NCBI RefSeq assembly: GCF_934754935.1
Contig: NZ_CAKVJB010000009.1
Location: forward strand, 4,813 to 68,812
From: an uncultured Holdemanella sp.
GTDB taxonomy: Bacteria > Bacillota_I > Bacilli_A > Erysipelotrichales > Erysipelotrichaceae
Reading direction: 5' to 3'
Length of the DNA stretch: 64,000 nucleotides
In this document: piece by piece, positions 49,140-58,732 of the stretch
How the letters are laid out: every line of letters starts with the position of its first letter
Position numbering within the stretch: the stretch's first letter is position 1
Notes under the pieces: generated by a model
Database searches by the model: none
What the model saw: only the letters and a program-made list of their open reading frames with translations
Told to the model about the DNA's origin: nothing
Made by a program: the position numbers and the translations under genes

Positions 49140-49657
49140 TGTACAACCACACTTACATTTTTTGTGACTGCATTGCCAAAACGATCACTGATCTTCAATT
49201 GAACATCTTGTGTAGATGCAGCTGATGTATCCACATTCGCTTCAAAAGTCACACCGGATAGATCTGTCGCATGGAAGTATGAATTCCAATCAATATTTTG
49301 ACCAACACTTACAGTGATTTGACTGACTTCACTTGCACAAACAGGTGGTGTTGTATCTTTTACCTTGATCACAAACGGATACTCTTTATTCCCATCTTGA
49401 ATCGCAAAATCATATTCTCCAACCACAAGATAATCCATACCCGATGTCATAAAACGATTATTTTTTTTATCTACACCAACGCTTTTTGAAACAACTTTTA
49501 ATCGATTTGATCGAGAAGTATCTTTTAAATACAAAGTTGGATTGGCATAAATATCTTTACCAAGTTCAATCGTAAACATTTGTTTTTTTAATTGAACCCC
49601 CATTGAACATGCACACAATAAGAAAGATAAACCTACAATTCCTATTTTCTTAAGCAT
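49136..49657 (-). CDS. Predicted lipoprotein with Ig-like domain
   Basis: 173 residues. Lipobox FLLCAC gives a lipid anchor. The C-terminal half (KDTTPPVCASEVSQITVSVG; VDTSAASTQDVQLKISDRFG) looks like a bacterial Ig/cadherin-type beta domain. Translation starts inside the whiA stop region. Function unknown; may work with the NusG II and Gx proteins. Confidence 0.65.
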   Translation of the reverse strand: MLKKIGIVGLSFLLCACSMGVQLKKQMFTIELGKDIYANPTLYLKDTSRSNRLKVVSKSVGVDKKNNRFMTSGMDYLVVGEYDFAIQDGNKEYPFVIKVKDTTPPVCASEVSQITVSVGQNIDWNSYFHATDLSGVTFEANVDTSAASTQDVQLKISDRFGNAVTKNVSVVVQ

Positions 49658-50597
49658 CCAACTCCTCCTTGAGATCTTTAGCCATCTGCTTCACCTTAGC
49701 CAAACGATGTTTCATGCCTGACTTTGAAATATCTTCACCAAATTCATTTTTACATTCTAAACACAATTCATTCAAATTCGCTTCCGGATACATTTTTCGA
49801 ATTTGCATCGCATGCATGATTTTTTCTGGAATCACAATTTTTTTTGCGTTATTCTCCAAAAATTCAATCGCCTCTAATTGTGATTTTGCCGCTTTCAAAC
49901 TCTTCACTTCATTTGCCACTTCACAATTGTCTAAACGCGTAATTTGATTATAGAAATCCCTTTGTATTCTAGAATCTTCAAATTCAAACAACGCATTGGA
50001 AGCATTACACAAACGTAAAAAATCAGCAATCTTATCTCCAGCCTTTATATATACGACATATACACTTTTTCTTTCAATTACTTTTGCAGGTAAATAAAAA
50101 CGCTGCATCAATTTTTGAACACTCAATGCCAAATCCTTTTCCTGACTTGACATCTCTAAATGATAATTACTCGACTTAGGTGAATTGATACTGCCACTAG
50201 CCAAAAAACATCCCTGAAGATAGGCTCTTGCCATCTTTTCTGAACGTACCATTTTCACACTTGGCGTATATCGTAAACCTGAATCTGTCAAAATCTGAAG
50301 GTCTTCCAAAATTTCCTGTGCCTTATCAAAAACTTGAATGCGATATATATTATTTTTCTTTAACTGCATTTTTTTCAATACAGAAAGACGCGGATCTACG
50401 TCATATAATGTTTTCATAATTTGAAATACATGTTTGGCAATCGTTGCATTTTCAGTCTGAAAAGATAAATACATACCTTGCCAGTTCATATGTAAACTTG
50501 CTCGCATCTGAAAAAGGGCACATAATTGTGCCTTCATCATTTGAGCATCGATTTCTTCTTTACAAATTTCCTTTTTGATTTCGCTAGTAAAGGACAA
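49650..50597 (-). CDS. whiA: WhiA, LAGLIDADG-like/HTH regulator
   Basis: 315 residues. N-terminal LAGLIDADG-like region (RAYLQGCFLASGSINSPKSS) and C-terminal helix-turn-helix (NEFGEDISKSGMKHRLAKVK). Linked to cell division and nucleoid organisation in Firmicutes. Part of rapZ-yvcK-whiA, a conserved cluster; separated from yvcK by 2 bases. Confidence 0.94.
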   Translation of the reverse strand: MSFTSEIKKEICKEEIDAQMMKAQLCALFQMRASLHMNWQGMYLSFQTENATIAKHVFQIMKTLYDVDPRLSVLKKMQLKKNNIYRIQVFDKAQEILEDLQILTDSGLRYTPSVKMVRSEKMARAYLQGCFLASGSINSPKSSNYHLEMSSQEKDLALSVQKLMQRFYLPAKVIERKSVYVVYIKAGDKIADFLRLCNASNALFEFEDSRIQRDFYNQITRLDNCEVANEVKSLKAAKSQLEAIEFLENNAKKIVIPEKIMHAMQIRKMYPEANLNELCLECKNEFGEDISKSGMKHRLAKVKQMAKDLKEELDA

Positions 50598-50599
50598 GT

Positions 50600-51547
50600 C
50601 TATACCCCCTTGATTAGTTCCTCAACAACTTGTTTAACCGCCATTGGATTATGACGAATACGTCCTTTTGAATCCAAGGCCAACAAATCTCTTTGTATAA
50701 TAGCATAGTCCGTTGCCTCATTTCCAATACAAATTGGATAACTCTTTTGTAAAGCATACATATCCAATACTTCCTTCGGTAACTTTGATTGATTCACAAC
50801 AACTAAATCCACTGGATGTTTAAACGAATGCTTTTCAATGGCACGAATATGATCTTGCACAGTATACCCATCCGTTTCTCCAGGTTGTGACATCGCATTA
50901 CAAAAATAAATCTTTTTACAAGGATTCTTTTCAATTGCTTTTGAAATATCGGAAATAATCAAGTTTGGCATAATTGAAGTATATAAAGATCCAATTCCAT
51001 ATATAATTAGATCCGCATTTTCGATTGCTTCAATAGCCGGCTTGTAAGCTTGTACATCTGTTTGATAAAATACATGATCAATACTATTGTATACAGTCGG
51101 AATATTTTTTTCACCACGAACCAAAGTTCCATCTTTCATCATGGCATACAAAGTGACAACATCTAGTGTACTTGGCAAAATATTTCCTTTCACATTTAAA
51201 ACTCTTGAAATAGATTCAATAGCCCCCATAAAAGAACCAGTCGTATTGATCATAGCTAAAAAAATCAAATTTCCTAGATTGTGCCCACCAATATCTTTAC
51301 TACCTTCAAAACGATAATTTAATAAATCTGAAAAGAAACCTTCATCTTCTTCATCGGCCATCGCACATAAAACATGACGAATATCCCCAACTGCAGGTAC
51401 ATTGTAAATGTCACGGATTCTTCCTGTACTACCACCATCATCTGCAACAGTAACAATAGCAGTCAAATCCACATCTTCCAATCGCTTCATGCCTTTCAAC
51501 ATGCTTGATAGACCTGTACCTCCACCAATCACAACTATCTTTTTCAT
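50600..51547 (-). CDS. yvcK: YvcK/GlmR family protein
   Basis: 315 residues, CofD-like fold: VIGGGTGLSSMLKGM at the start, VTVADDGGSTGRIRD, and GHNLGNLIFLAMI. Binds UDP-GlcNAc and tunes cell-envelope precursor supply during growth on gluconeogenic carbon. Overlaps rapZ by 4 bases. Confidence 0.94.
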   Translation of the reverse strand: MKKIVVIGGGTGLSSMLKGMKRLEDVDLTAIVTVADDGGSTGRIRDIYNVPAVGDIRHVLCAMADEEDEGFFSDLLNYRFEGSKDIGGHNLGNLIFLAMINTTGSFMGAIESISRVLNVKGNILPSTLDVVTLYAMMKDGTLVRGEKNIPTVYNSIDHVFYQTDVQAYKPAIEAIENADLIIYGIGSLYTSIMPNLIISDISKAIEKNPCKKIYFCNAMSQPGETDGYTVQDHIRAIEKHSFKHPVDLVVVNQSKLPKEVLDMYALQKSYPICIGNEATDYAIIQRDLLALDSKGRIRHNPMAVKQVVEELIKGV

Positions 51548-52404
51548 TCTTCATCCACTCCAATGTCACGATGTGATTTAAAACAACGATATGTATCTTT
51601 ATACGTATCATATAACCAGTTACAAATAGAAACCGAACGATGTTGTCCACCTGTACAACCTATCGCAACAATCATATGTGATTTATTTTGTTTCTCATAT
51701 TGATTAAATACAAAATCACAATAATTCTTTAGATGAACAATAAATTCCTGTGTCTCGGTTTTATCCATAACATAATCATAAACTTCTTTTTGATTTCCCG
51801 TCTTTTCCCTCAACAAAGGATCATAGAATGGATTAGGCAAGAAACGAACGTCAATAACCATATCTGCATCTAATGGCACTCCATGCTTAAATCCAAAAGA
51901 CTGAAATGTCACAGTAAATACACTTCGTTTGGCACTTTTAAAACGATGTAAAACACGACTTGCCAAAGCTGAAGTACTTAATTTTGTCGTATCAATATGA
52001 ATAGTATTCTGCGAATTTTCTTGTAGATGATCCAAGAAATCACGTTCAACTTCAATCGCATCCTCTAATGTTGTAGCTAAATGATTTACAATCATTGGGT
52101 GTTGCCTTCTTGTAAAGCGATAGCGCAACAACAATTCTTCATCACTACAATCCAAAAATAAAATTTGTAGTTCTCTATTTATATTCTCAAAATAACTGAC
52201 GAAAGCTTGATAATCTATAGCACTCACACTTAATGCCACATTTTTATAGTGCGTTTCATCTTTTCTTAATAATTCTTCTAAATTATCTAGTAATTCCTTA
52301 GGAAAATTATCCATACAATAATACCCTAAATCTTCCAAGGCATTCATTGCGCTTGATTTTCCAGCTCCCGACATTCCTGTCACAAGAACAATTTTATTTT
52401 CCAT
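51544..52404 (-). CDS. rapZ: RNase adapter / nucleotide-binding protein RapZ
   Basis: 286 residues. Walker A VTGMSGAGKSSAMNAL, Walker-B-like IDVRFLPNPFYDPLLREKTG, and C-terminal IAIGCTGGQHRSVSICNWLY. In Bacillus (YvjJ/YvcJ) it binds GTP/ATP. Start set at 52404, with AAGGATG upstream, since an earlier in-frame start would cross the divergent promoter. First gene of the operon. Confidence 0.94.
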   Translation of the reverse strand: MENKIVLVTGMSGAGKSSAMNALEDLGYYCMDNFPKELLDNLEELLRKDETHYKNVALSVSAIDYQAFVSYFENINRELQILFLDCSDEELLLRYRFTRRQHPMIVNHLATTLEDAIEVERDFLDHLQENSQNTIHIDTTKLSTSALASRVLHRFKSAKRSVFTVTFQSFGFKHGVPLDADMVIDVRFLPNPFYDPLLREKTGNQKEVYDYVMDKTETQEFIVHLKNYCDFVFNQYEKQNKSHMIVAIGCTGGQHRSVSICNWLYDTYKDTYRCFKSHRDIGVDEE

Positions 52405-52486
52405 AATCCCACATCCTTTTTTTAAATTATACCAACAATTGAACTTGAGTACAATTTTGACTATCATATTAACAGGAGGACCACTT

Positions 52487-53008
52487 ATGAAACCCTGTAT
52501 ATTTTTAGATATTGATGGTGTCATCAATCCAAACCAAAAAAAAACCACATATCATTTTGATTATAGCCTACCAAATAATCTGGCCAAGAAATTAAATCAT
52601 CCCAAAATTGCAAATTTAAATGTATATTTAGTCAATCAAGTCTATTCTTGTTTTTCAAAAGAAAGTATCGCTTATTTGAAACAATTAATTGAAAAATATA
52701 ATGCGCAAATTATCATCACAAGCTCTTGGAGAATTGTATACTCTCTTGATCAGCTACAAACTATGTTTGATATCTTTGACTTAGGAAAGTACATAAAGGC
52801 AACTACACCTTTAATTTCACCACGAACAAAAGCCATTCAAGAATTTATAAATGAACATAACATCACAAGCTATATCATCTTAGATGATTTTGACATGTCC
52901 AATGTTTTTGATTATCATTTTATCTATGTTCGCAATTATTTTAATGAACAAGACTATAAAAAAGCGGATTACGCTTTATTTATTCAACAAAAGGAGTTAT
53001 CGAATTGA
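52487..53008 (+). CDS. HAD-like phosphatase of the RNA-repair 'Swiss Army Knife' type
   Basis: 173 residues. Motif I FLDIDGVINPN, motif II IITSSWR, motif IV ILDDFDM. These match the short HAD domain also found in SAK RNA-repair proteins; here it stands alone. AGGAGG precedes the ATG. It overlaps the VanZ gene by 4 bases. Substrate unknown. Confidence 0.75.
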   Translation: MKPCIFLDIDGVINPNQKKTTYHFDYSLPNNLAKKLNHPKIANLNVYLVNQVYSCFSKESIAYLKQLIEKYNAQIIITSSWRIVYSLDQLQTMFDIFDLGKYIKATTPLISPRTKAIQEFINEHNITSYIILDDFDMSNVFDYHFIYVRNYFNEQDYKKADYALFIQQKELSN

Positions 53009-53391
53009 AAAAACACATCTTTACTATTCTTACAATCTGTAACATGATGCTCATATTTTACTTTTCAAATCAAAATGCTGAGCAATCCACACAAACAAGT
53101 GCCTGGTTTTTACAATTTTTACCTTTTTCAATGCACTTTATTCGTAAACTAGCCCATTTTTCAATCTATGCCTTACTTGGCTTTAACACACTCTACATGT
53201 ATAAAAACTACAATGTTAAACACTACGCACTCTTTGCCCTGATGACTTGTATTCTTTATGCATGCAGCGATGAATGGCATCAGTCTTTTGTTTCTGGAAG
53301 AAGTCCACAAATCACAGATATTTGTATAGATACATGTGGTGCTTTAAGTATGATTCTTTTAAATCTTTCAATACTAAGAAAAAAGCGGTAG
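53005..53391 (+). CDS. VanZ-family membrane protein
   Basis: 128 residues, four membrane helices. Family marks are FYFSNQNAEQST, FIRKLAHFSIYALLGF and ACSDEWHQSFVSGRSPQITD. VanZ relatives affect teicoplanin sensitivity, but most have general, unknown envelope roles. Confidence 0.9.
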   Translation: MKKHIFTILTICNMMLIFYFSNQNAEQSTQTSAWFLQFLPFSMHFIRKLAHFSIYALLGFNTLYMYKNYNVKHYALFALMTCILYACSDEWHQSFVSGRSPQITDICIDTCGALSMILLNLSILRKKR

Positions 53392-53415
53392 AGCATAAAA
53401 ACTACCGCATTCTTT
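53381..53415. terminator. Terminator between convergent genes
   Basis: GCGGTAG/CTACCGC stem flanked by A- and T-rich tracts. Confidence 0.65.
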
Positions 53416-53416
53416 A

Positions 53417-53785
53417 TTATTTCTTATATGTTTTATCCATAAACTTTTGTGCATCTACCACAAAACGACTATGAACACCTTTTCCAATTGATTTTCCATC
53501 TTGAAAAGCCTGCACTTCATAATCAATTTTGCGACCATCCACATTAACCATTTTAGCTTCAATTGTGATTGTTGCACCTAAGGGACTAGCCATATCGTGT
53601 GATACATTCATAGAAATGCCTACACTTGTTTTGCCTTCTTCTAAATCAAGACATAAACAAGCTGCTTCTTCCATCCACGCAATCATTTGTGGTGTAGCCA
53701 AGACATCCAATGAACCACTTTTCATGACAGACGCCAAATTTTGTTGTTCAACAACACGTTGAATTCGAATTGTTTTTAATTCCAT
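53417..53785 (-). CDS. FlK-like hotdog thioesterase
   Basis: 122 residues. Hotdog pattern with SLDVLATPQMIAWMEEAACL and TSVGISMNVSHDMASPLGAT; the T/E/H triad of fluoroacetyl-CoA thioesterase FlK seems matched by T, E and H in these segments. Natural acyl-CoA substrate unknown. I prefer the second of two close ATGs because GGGAGG is 9 bases before it. Confidence 0.8.
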   Translation of the reverse strand: MELKTIRIQRVVEQQNLASVMKSGSLDVLATPQMIAWMEEAACLCLDLEEGKTSVGISMNVSHDMASPLGATITIEAKMVNVDGRKIDYEVQAFQDGKSIGKGVHSRFVVDAQKFMDKTYKK

Positions 53786-53906
53786 GTTCATTATCCTCCC
53801 TTTGATATTTTATTCCATTGTTAAAATATTGACAATGAATTTCATTCCTATGCTAAAATAATATAAGAAATGGATATTCATTTCTAAATAGAAAGTAGGT
53901 CGTTAT

Positions 53907-54923
53907 ATGTATTCGAAACAGGAACAAAACCTAATCCTCTATCAAAAAGCTAAACAAAAAATAACTATACATTTGATTCTTTATTTTATCCTATTATGTA
54001 TATACTTTTTTTTAATGGCATATTTATTTTCTAACATCGAATTTTTAAAAGTTGATGATTCTTCTTTTCACTCCATGTTAATAAAACTAAGCGCTGGACA
54101 ATTAATATTATATGGCATCACCTTTGTTCTTCTTTCTTTAGGCAACAAATGGTTTCGCATCCTTTATTGGATCGATTTAGTTATCACACTATTATTGATT
54201 TATTTTCCAATACATTTACTATTATCCAATTTAAAGAGTATCCTTCCATTCTTTATTCTTATCGCTTGTATGCTCGTAAAAACAATTGCACTAAGCCAAA
54301 TTGGTGGATATTTAAAGAATGATCGTTGGTGTAAGATTTATTATGATCACACCATTGAATTAGATGATGAAGATGATGATTGGGTTGAAAAACAAACGAA
54401 AAATGTAGACTACAATAAAATCAAAGAAAAATACGCAAAAGAAATGGAACAAGATGAACAAGACGATGAAGATGAATATGAAACAGAAAAAGCACCTATG
54501 ACTTTACCTCAATTATCCGTTCGTTTAGGTATTATCATTTATGGTGAATTAATTTTATTCCCTATCTTGATTCAAATCTTTTCAAATCTATTCGAAAGCA
54601 TGGATATGCAGAAAGTATTTGCGACAAAAGATATCTTTGTACTCTGTATCTTTACCGCATTCATATGGACCATTCCATTATTCTATATGTATTACAACCA
54701 AAAAGCTACAAAGAAAATCATCGCTTGCTGCATGATTGGTGAACTCATCCGCATTCTAGTTTATTTGCCTAGCTTTATGAAATATTACAATTCTCATGAA
54801 TATTCCATTCGTGTATTTATATTCTTTATTTTGATTGACATCATTCGTTTACTCATTTTATTCACGTTCGCAATTCATGTTCTAAAATCCGAACAAGAAT
54901 ATGCACCAAGCCCCAGAGACTAA
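53907..54923 (+). CDS. Unknown polytopic membrane protein
   Basis: 338 residues. Four membrane helices (about 20-140), a cytoplasmic acidic loop (around 152-195, ELDDEDDDWVEKQTKN and EQDEQDDEDEYETEKA), then four more helices. AGTAGG precedes the ATG. Convergent with the histidine kinase gene. I do not recognise a family; the layout of two four-helix halves suggests a transporter or sensor. Confidence 0.65.
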   Translation: MYSKQEQNLILYQKAKQKITIHLILYFILLCIYFFLMAYLFSNIEFLKVDDSSFHSMLIKLSAGQLILYGITFVLLSLGNKWFRILYWIDLVITLLLIYFPIHLLLSNLKSILPFFILIACMLVKTIALSQIGGYLKNDRWCKIYYDHTIELDDEDDDWVEKQTKNVDYNKIKEKYAKEMEQDEQDDEDEYETEKAPMTLPQLSVRLGIIIYGELILFPILIQIFSNLFESMDMQKVFATKDIFVLCIFTAFIWTIPLFYMYYNQKATKKIIACCMIGELIRILVYLPSFMKYYNSHEYSIRVFIFFILIDIIRLLILFTFAIHVLKSEQEYAPSPRD

Positions 54924-54942
54924 CTCTCTGGGGTTTCTTTTA
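54911..54942. terminator. Terminator between convergent genes
   Basis: CCCCAGAGA/TCTCTGGGG stem followed by TTTCTTTT on the plus strand. Confidence 0.85.
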
Positions 54943-56314
54943 CGACAATAGGTAATTCAATTGTTATTTTAGTTCCTACATCTTCTTTTGAAGTTAAATG
55001 AATATCTCCTTTATAATAATAGACAACATGCTTTACTATTGATAATCCAAGACCTGTTCCAGGTATCGTTTTGGAACGTTGTTTATCTACACGATAAAAG
55101 CGTTGAAAAATTCGATTTTGGTCTTTATTTGGAATTCCAATACCCGTATCCTCTACACTAAAATACATATTGTTTTGATTCTTTTTCAGCTCAATATCTA
55201 TGCGTCCATTCACCTTATTATATTTGATCGAATTCGAAATCACATTATAAAAGATTCCTTTAATATGATCCATACTCGCAAATACTGTAAATTCTGTCGC
55301 ATTCACATAAACTTTTAGGTCCATTTTCTCAATCTGTGGTTTTAAAGTTTCTACAACGGAATCTAATAACTTCTTTACTTGAATATGCGAATATGTCACT
55401 TGCATTTCTTCGGTTTCTAATTTAGAAATCGTTAAAATATCATTGATCAACTGTGTCATATGATCACTTTCTTTTAAGACACAATCCAAACACGTATCAA
55501 TTTGATTACTATCTTGAATCGTATGTGAACGAATCAATTCCGTATATCCACGAATTGAAGTCAATGGTGTTTTCAACTCATGACTCGCATTACTAAAAAA
55601 TTCCTGGCGAACCTTTTTTTCTTTTTCCAATCTTTCCAAATACTTTTTATTTTCTTTCGACATATTTGTCAGGGCATTTGTGATTTTATATAGTTCTGGA
55701 TAATTATATGTATTAAAAGTTAAAACATCTTCTGAAATGTTTGTTGAATTAATTGTATTTGTGATATCTTGAAATGGTTCAACAATTTCATCCGCCATTT
55801 TTTTAGATAAGATAAATACAACCATAAACGATACACATATACTAAAAATAAATGGAGCCAATAAAATTGAAATAGATTGACTCAATCCATCAAAAGGCAT
55901 AGCTAAACGAACAATTGTCTGATTATCTTCTTCATAATCGGCCACATATAAATAAGATCGCTGCATCGTATTTGAATGACGAATACATGTACCAGTACCT
56001 TCTTCTAAAGCTTGTTTAACTTCTTCACGTTGTAAATGCTTTTCACTGATTTTATTTTTGTAGTTATCATATAAAACCTTACCATTTCGCTTAATAATTG
56101 TGATACGAATATCTTCCGATTTAAACGTATCCCCTAAACGAGTCGTATTTAAATCATCGATTTCTAGATTTTTTATAAGCTTCACTGTATTCATTAAATA
56201 CTGTCGATCTTGTGAAATGGATGCTTTGTATAAACTTACATAAAGTAAACCAAAGCCAAGAAGAAAGGTGATCAAAAATGTAATCAAGAAGGAGCGAACA
56301 ATTTTCTTATGCAT
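54920..56314 (-). CDS. Sensor histidine kinase (PhoR-like)
   Basis: 464 residues. Two membrane helices (SFLITFLITFLLGFGLLYVS; ILLAPFIFSICVSFMVVFIL) flank a 120-residue extracellular sensor. HAMP follows, then the phosphorylated His in FFSNASHELKTPLTSIRGYT, N box ISNSIKYN, and DTGIGIPN and GTGLGLSIVKHV. The order resembles PhoR/ResE/PnpS. The start with GGAG 6 bases upstream lies inside the end of the regulator gene, so the two are coupled. Confidence 0.92.
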   Translation of the reverse strand: MHKKIVRSFLITFLITFLLGFGLLYVSLYKASISQDRQYLMNTVKLIKNLEIDDLNTTRLGDTFKSEDIRITIIKRNGKVLYDNYKNKISEKHLQREEVKQALEEGTGTCIRHSNTMQRSYLYVADYEEDNQTIVRLAMPFDGLSQSISILLAPFIFSICVSFMVVFILSKKMADEIVEPFQDITNTINSTNISEDVLTFNTYNYPELYKITNALTNMSKENKKYLERLEKEKKVRQEFFSNASHELKTPLTSIRGYTELIRSHTIQDSNQIDTCLDCVLKESDHMTQLINDILTISKLETEEMQVTYSHIQVKKLLDSVVETLKPQIEKMDLKVYVNATEFTVFASMDHIKGIFYNVISNSIKYNKVNGRIDIELKKNQNNMYFSVEDTGIGIPNKDQNRIFQRFYRVDKQRSKTIPGTGLGLSIVKHVVYYYKGDIHLTSKEDVGTKITIELPIVVKETPES

Positions 56315-56993
56315 CATTATCTCCAGCAACCAAACGATAGCCAACTTGTCTTACGGATTGAATCCAATGTGCATATTCAATACCTAGTTTTTTTCGTAAT
56401 GAATTAATATGCACATCTAACGTTCTACTTTCACCAATAAAATCATATCCCCAAATTTGGTTGATCAACTCTTCACGAGAAACGGCTCTACCTTCATTTT
56501 TAGCTAAATATTTAAGAAGTTCAAATTCTTTATATGTTAATTCAACAGGCTCTTCATGAATCGTTACAATTCGTTTATCCAAATCAATACATAATCCGTG
56601 AATTTGAATCAAACGCTCATCCTTTTTACTTCTTCTTAGTAAAGATCGAATGCGGGCTGCAAGTTCTAAAACGCTAAATGGTTTTGTCAAATAGTCATCA
56701 GCCCCTAGATCTAATCCCATGATTTTATCTAATTCTTTATCTTTTGCGCTTAATATAATAACTGGTAAATCTTTTAAGGATGCTTTCGAACGAATGAACT
56801 TTAAGATATCATACCCATTCATGCCTGGAAGCATTAAATCTAGAATGGCTAAATCGACTTTATTGTCTTGAAGATAATCATATGCATCTTTTCCATTTTC
56901 AAAATCAACTAACTCATAATTAAAACTAGCCAATGTTAATTTCAATAATTGGCGAATATTTTCATCATCTTCTACAATTAAAACTCTTTCCAT
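56307..56993 (-). CDS. OmpR/PhoB-family response regulator
   Basis: 228 residues. Receiver with acidic DD pair (VEDDENIRQ), phosphorylated Asp in LAILDLMLPGMNGYD, Thr/Ser and Lys in ILSAKDKE; winged helix output (ELTYKEFELLKYLAKNEGRA; VDVHINSLRKK-like region DVHINSLRKKLG). Partner of the next kinase. Signal unknown; phosphate starvation (PhoP type) is one option. Confidence 0.93.
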   Translation of the reverse strand: MERVLIVEDDENIRQLLKLTLASFNYELVDFENGKDAYDYLQDNKVDLAILDLMLPGMNGYDILKFIRSKASLKDLPVIILSAKDKELDKIMGLDLGADDYLTKPFSVLELAARIRSLLRRSKKDERLIQIHGLCIDLDKRIVTIHEEPVELTYKEFELLKYLAKNEGRAVSREELINQIWGYDFIGESRTLDVHINSLRKKLGIEYAHWIQSVRQVGYRLVAGDNDA

Positions 56994-57033
56994 ATCATCA
57001 ACCTCTTTTTTGTCATTTTATCATGAATGCAAG

Positions 57034-57069
57034 TAAAAAAGGAGTAAAGTTTATTTAACATTACTCCTT
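57034..57069 (-). terminator. gpmI terminator
   Basis: On the minus strand AAGGAGTAA/TTACTCCTT hairpin followed by TTTTTAC. Confidence 0.7.
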
Positions 57070-57080
57070 AAAAGTCAGAT

Positions 57081-58619
57081 TTATTTTTTTAAAGATGGGT
57101 TCCAGTGTTCGTTTGGTTCTAATCCTAAGAAATCACAAACTGTAGCTGCAACATTTGACAATCCTAGATCTTCGCCTTCTTTTAATTCACATTCTGCATT
57201 ATATACAATGAATGGAACTGGTGCTAATGTATGGCTAGTCTTACTTTCATCATCCGCATTACCGTGGTCTGCAGTTACTAATAAAATACCATTTACTTTA
57301 TTTACAGATTCAATAACACGTGCAAGTTCTAAGTCTACAGATTCAACACCGATAATAGTTGCTGGTAAACTTCCAGTGTGTCCTACCATGTCACCATTTG
57401 GATAGTTTGTACGAATGAAATCATAGTTTCCACTTTCGATTGCTTCACACAATTTATCAGTGATTTCAGCAGCCTTCATCCAAGGTCTTTGTTCAAATGG
57501 AACTACATCACTTGGAATCTCAACATAAGTTTCTAAAGACTCATCAAATTTTTCTGAACGGTTACCATTCCAGAAATAAGTAACGTGTCCGTATTTTTGA
57601 GTTTCACTGATTGCATATTCACGAATTCCATGTTTACACAATTCTTCAGTTAATGTGTATTTGATTTTTGGTGGTTCAGTCAAATAGTTCTTTGGAATTT
57701 GTAAGTCTGCATCATATTGTAACATACCTGCAAATTTTACATTTGGAACTTTAACACGATCAAATTTATCAAATGAAGCATCTCCATCAAATGCTAAAGA
57801 GATTTCTTGAGCACGGTCACCACGGAAGTTGAATAATACTACGCTATCACCATCATCGATCGTACCTACTGGAGTACCATCTTTTGCGACAACAAATCCT
57901 GGAAGATCTTGGTCAACAACGTTTAATTCTTTACGATACGTTTCAATAGCTTCTGTAGTTGAAGCAAATTGTCTTCCTTCACCCATTACGTGAATTTTCC
58001 ATCCACGTTCAACCATAGACCAGTCAGCTTCATAACGGTCCATTGTGATTTGCATACGTCCACCACCACTAGCAATGCATGCGTGGAAGTTGTCATCATT
58101 TAATTCTGCCATAAATGATTCAATATCATTTACATATTCTAAAGCTGAAGTTGCAGGAACATCACGTCCATCAAGTAATGCATGAACACGAACTTCTTTA
58201 ATACCTTCATTTTTAGCTTCTTTGATCAAAGCCTTTAAGTGAGAAATATTAGAGTGTACGTTTCCATCACTTAAAAGACCGATGAAATGCATTTTGCTGT
58301 CTTTTGCATTTTCAGCTAAATCCTTCCAAGTTTTAGAATTGAAGATTTCTTTAGACTCAATATTTTCGTTAACTAATTTAGCTCCTTGAGAATAAATTTG
58401 TCCACAACCTAAAGCGTTGTGTCCAACTTCTGAGTTACCCATATCTGAATCTGTAGGAAGTCCTACTGCAAGTCCATGAGCACGAAGTTGTGTATGTGGA
58501 CATTCTGCCCACAATTTATCAAGTGTTGGTTTGTTGGCTAATGCAACCGCATTGTTCTTCTTGTCTTCACGAATACCAATACCGTCCATAACAACCAATA
58601 TTACTGGTCTTTTTTCCAT
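57081..58619 (-). CDS. gpmI: 2,3-bisphosphoglycerate-independent phosphoglycerate mutase
   Basis: 512 residues, typical length. Alkaline-phosphatase fold: metal motif VILVVMDGIGIRED, catalytic Ser in SDMGNSEVGHNALG, HALLDGRDVPATSALEYV, and ADHGNADD. Interconverts 3- and 2-phosphoglycerate in glycolysis, Mn2+ dependent. Single-gene unit. Confidence 0.96.
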   Translation of the reverse strand: MEKRPVILVVMDGIGIREDKKNNAVALANKPTLDKLWAECPHTQLRAHGLAVGLPTDSDMGNSEVGHNALGCGQIYSQGAKLVNENIESKEIFNSKTWKDLAENAKDSKMHFIGLLSDGNVHSNISHLKALIKEAKNEGIKEVRVHALLDGRDVPATSALEYVNDIESFMAELNDDNFHACIASGGGRMQITMDRYEADWSMVERGWKIHVMGEGRQFASTTEAIETYRKELNVVDQDLPGFVVAKDGTPVGTIDDGDSVVLFNFRGDRAQEISLAFDGDASFDKFDRVKVPNVKFAGMLQYDADLQIPKNYLTEPPKIKYTLTEELCKHGIREYAISETQKYGHVTYFWNGNRSEKFDESLETYVEIPSDVVPFEQRPWMKAAEITDKLCEAIESGNYDFIRTNYPNGDMVGHTGSLPATIIGVESVDLELARVIESVNKVNGILLVTADHGNADDESKTSHTLAPVPFIVYNAECELKEGEDLGLSNVAATVCDFLGLEPNEHWNPSLKK

Positions 58620-58705
58620 TGTATTTTTCCTCCATTAATCGATAATAATATAACACTAACTAGGCCTTTTTTCAATGAACTCGTCTCAACAAATGAAATT
58701 TTTCA

Positions 58706-58732
58706 CAAAAAGAAAAAGCCGATTAACGGCTT
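58706..58732 (-). terminator. Terminator of the amino-acid ABC operon
   Basis: On the minus strand AAAGCCG/CGGCTTT hairpin, followed by TTCTTTTTG; it overlaps the stop codon of the ATPase gene. Confidence 0.72.
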
